NCBI RefSeq assembly: GCF_020149765.1
Contig: NZ_CP083809.1
Location: forward strand, 1,922,001-1,986,000
Source of the DNA: Pantoea agglomerans
GTDB taxonomy: Bacteria > Pseudomonadota > Gammaproteobacteria > Enterobacterales > Enterobacteriaceae
Direction: 5' to 3'
Length of the DNA: 64,000 nucleotides
This document shows, in pieces, positions 63,780-64,000 of the stretch; the first letter of the stretch is position 1, and the number at the start of each line of letters is the position of its first letter. Below the pieces are notes generated by a model. It was not told the DNA's origin. It saw only the letters and a list, made by a program, of their open reading frames with translations, and did no database searches. The translations under genes and the position numbers were made by a program.

Positions 63780-64000
63780 CCCGCCGCGCAATCCTCTGCC
63801 GATCCTCCCTCCCTTGCCAGCGATGGCGCAGGGGACCCCATTAGCGTCCGTGAGTCGACAGTTGAGCCGTCTGTCGATTCAGCTGCCGTTGTCTCGCCAG
63901 ATGCTGACCGGCCTTGCAAATTAACAGGGCAGCGATGCAGCGACCGCACCGCCACCGATGGTCAGCTCTGCGCCGCCAGCAGGCAAAGCCTCTCCGCCAC
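63780..64000. other. Last 221 bp, no gene recognised
   Basis: GC content returns to the window average. A short inverted repeat CGACAG-N9-CTGTCG lies near 63857. A minus-strand frame reads GGEALPAGGAELTIGGG and then stops at about 63922; it may be the end of a gene that starts beyond the window, but this cannot be judged here. Confidence 0.4.

Noticed and set aside
63780..64000. Possible end of a minus-strand gene at the right edge
   Set aside because: Fewer than 30 codons are visible and no family pattern can be recognised.

Overview
The window is chromosomal DNA of a GC-rich member of the Enterobacterales. Gene content, protein identities and local order (hrpA-azoR-ydbL-ynbE-ydbH-ldhA; ydgD-ydgU-asr; rstAB; ydgI-ydgH-pntAB; uspE-fnr-smrA) follow the E. 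coli 29-36 min region but are re-shuffled and broken up by accessory genes. Three chemoreceptors, the dgo operon in a non-E. coli location and the high GC fit Erwiniaceae (Pantoea, Mixta or Erwinia type); the genus is an inference. I see no rRNA, tRNA, CRISPR array, insertion sequence or prophage.

Layout. 0-7 kb is accessory: the end of a NicO-type metal exporter, an unknown membrane protein, a KGG stress protein and an AriR/YmgB-like protein behind a MlrA/BluR-type DNA site, an OtsA-like protein that has lost key catalytic residues, a MarA-like regulator preceded by two tiny ORFs, and an AdeRS-like two-component system. 7-12 kb is the complete D-galactonate operon dgoRKADT with twin operators. 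12-13 kb has no protein gene but holds a well-formed candidate small RNA with a perfect FNR box upstream. 13-20 kb carries a PanE-like reductase overlapping the remnant of an EamA transporter, an RluA-type pseudouridine synthase, yaiL, two chemoreceptors, and small XRE and DUF3606 proteins. 20-25 kb has a GAF-GGDEF-EAL phosphodiesterase, feoAB and a DUF333 lipoprotein with a 41-bp tandem repeat at its 3' end.

25-49 kb is mostly conserved core: ldhA, ydbH-ynbE-ydbL (envelope lipid transport), azoR, hrpA, an Ail/OmpX-like barrel, ydgD-ydgU-asr, an M32 carboxypeptidase, rstAB, ydgI, ydgH, pntAB, uspE, fnr, smrA. 49-55 kb is a probable acid-uptake and catabolic module (PcaQ-like LysR regulator, PcaK-like symporter, HglS/YdcJ-like 2-oxoacid dioxygenase, type-B carboxylesterase). 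55-61 kb has a third chemoreceptor, a LysR regulator divergent from a ybdL-like aminotransferase with an orphan amino-acid binding protein, and a serine/threonine dehydratase. 61.6-63.8 kb is a visibly AT-richer pair, a Wzx-like flippase and a TupA-like ATP-grasp protein, probably acquired for surface polysaccharide synthesis.

How the parts connect. Anaerobic and redox control recurs: fnr with an autoregulatory site, feoAB with FNR-like and Fur-like sites, ldhA, pntAB, and the candidate FNR-linked small RNA. Acid and envelope stress is a second theme: RstAB with an RstA-type box upstream of asr, ydgH, and the AriR-like protein.
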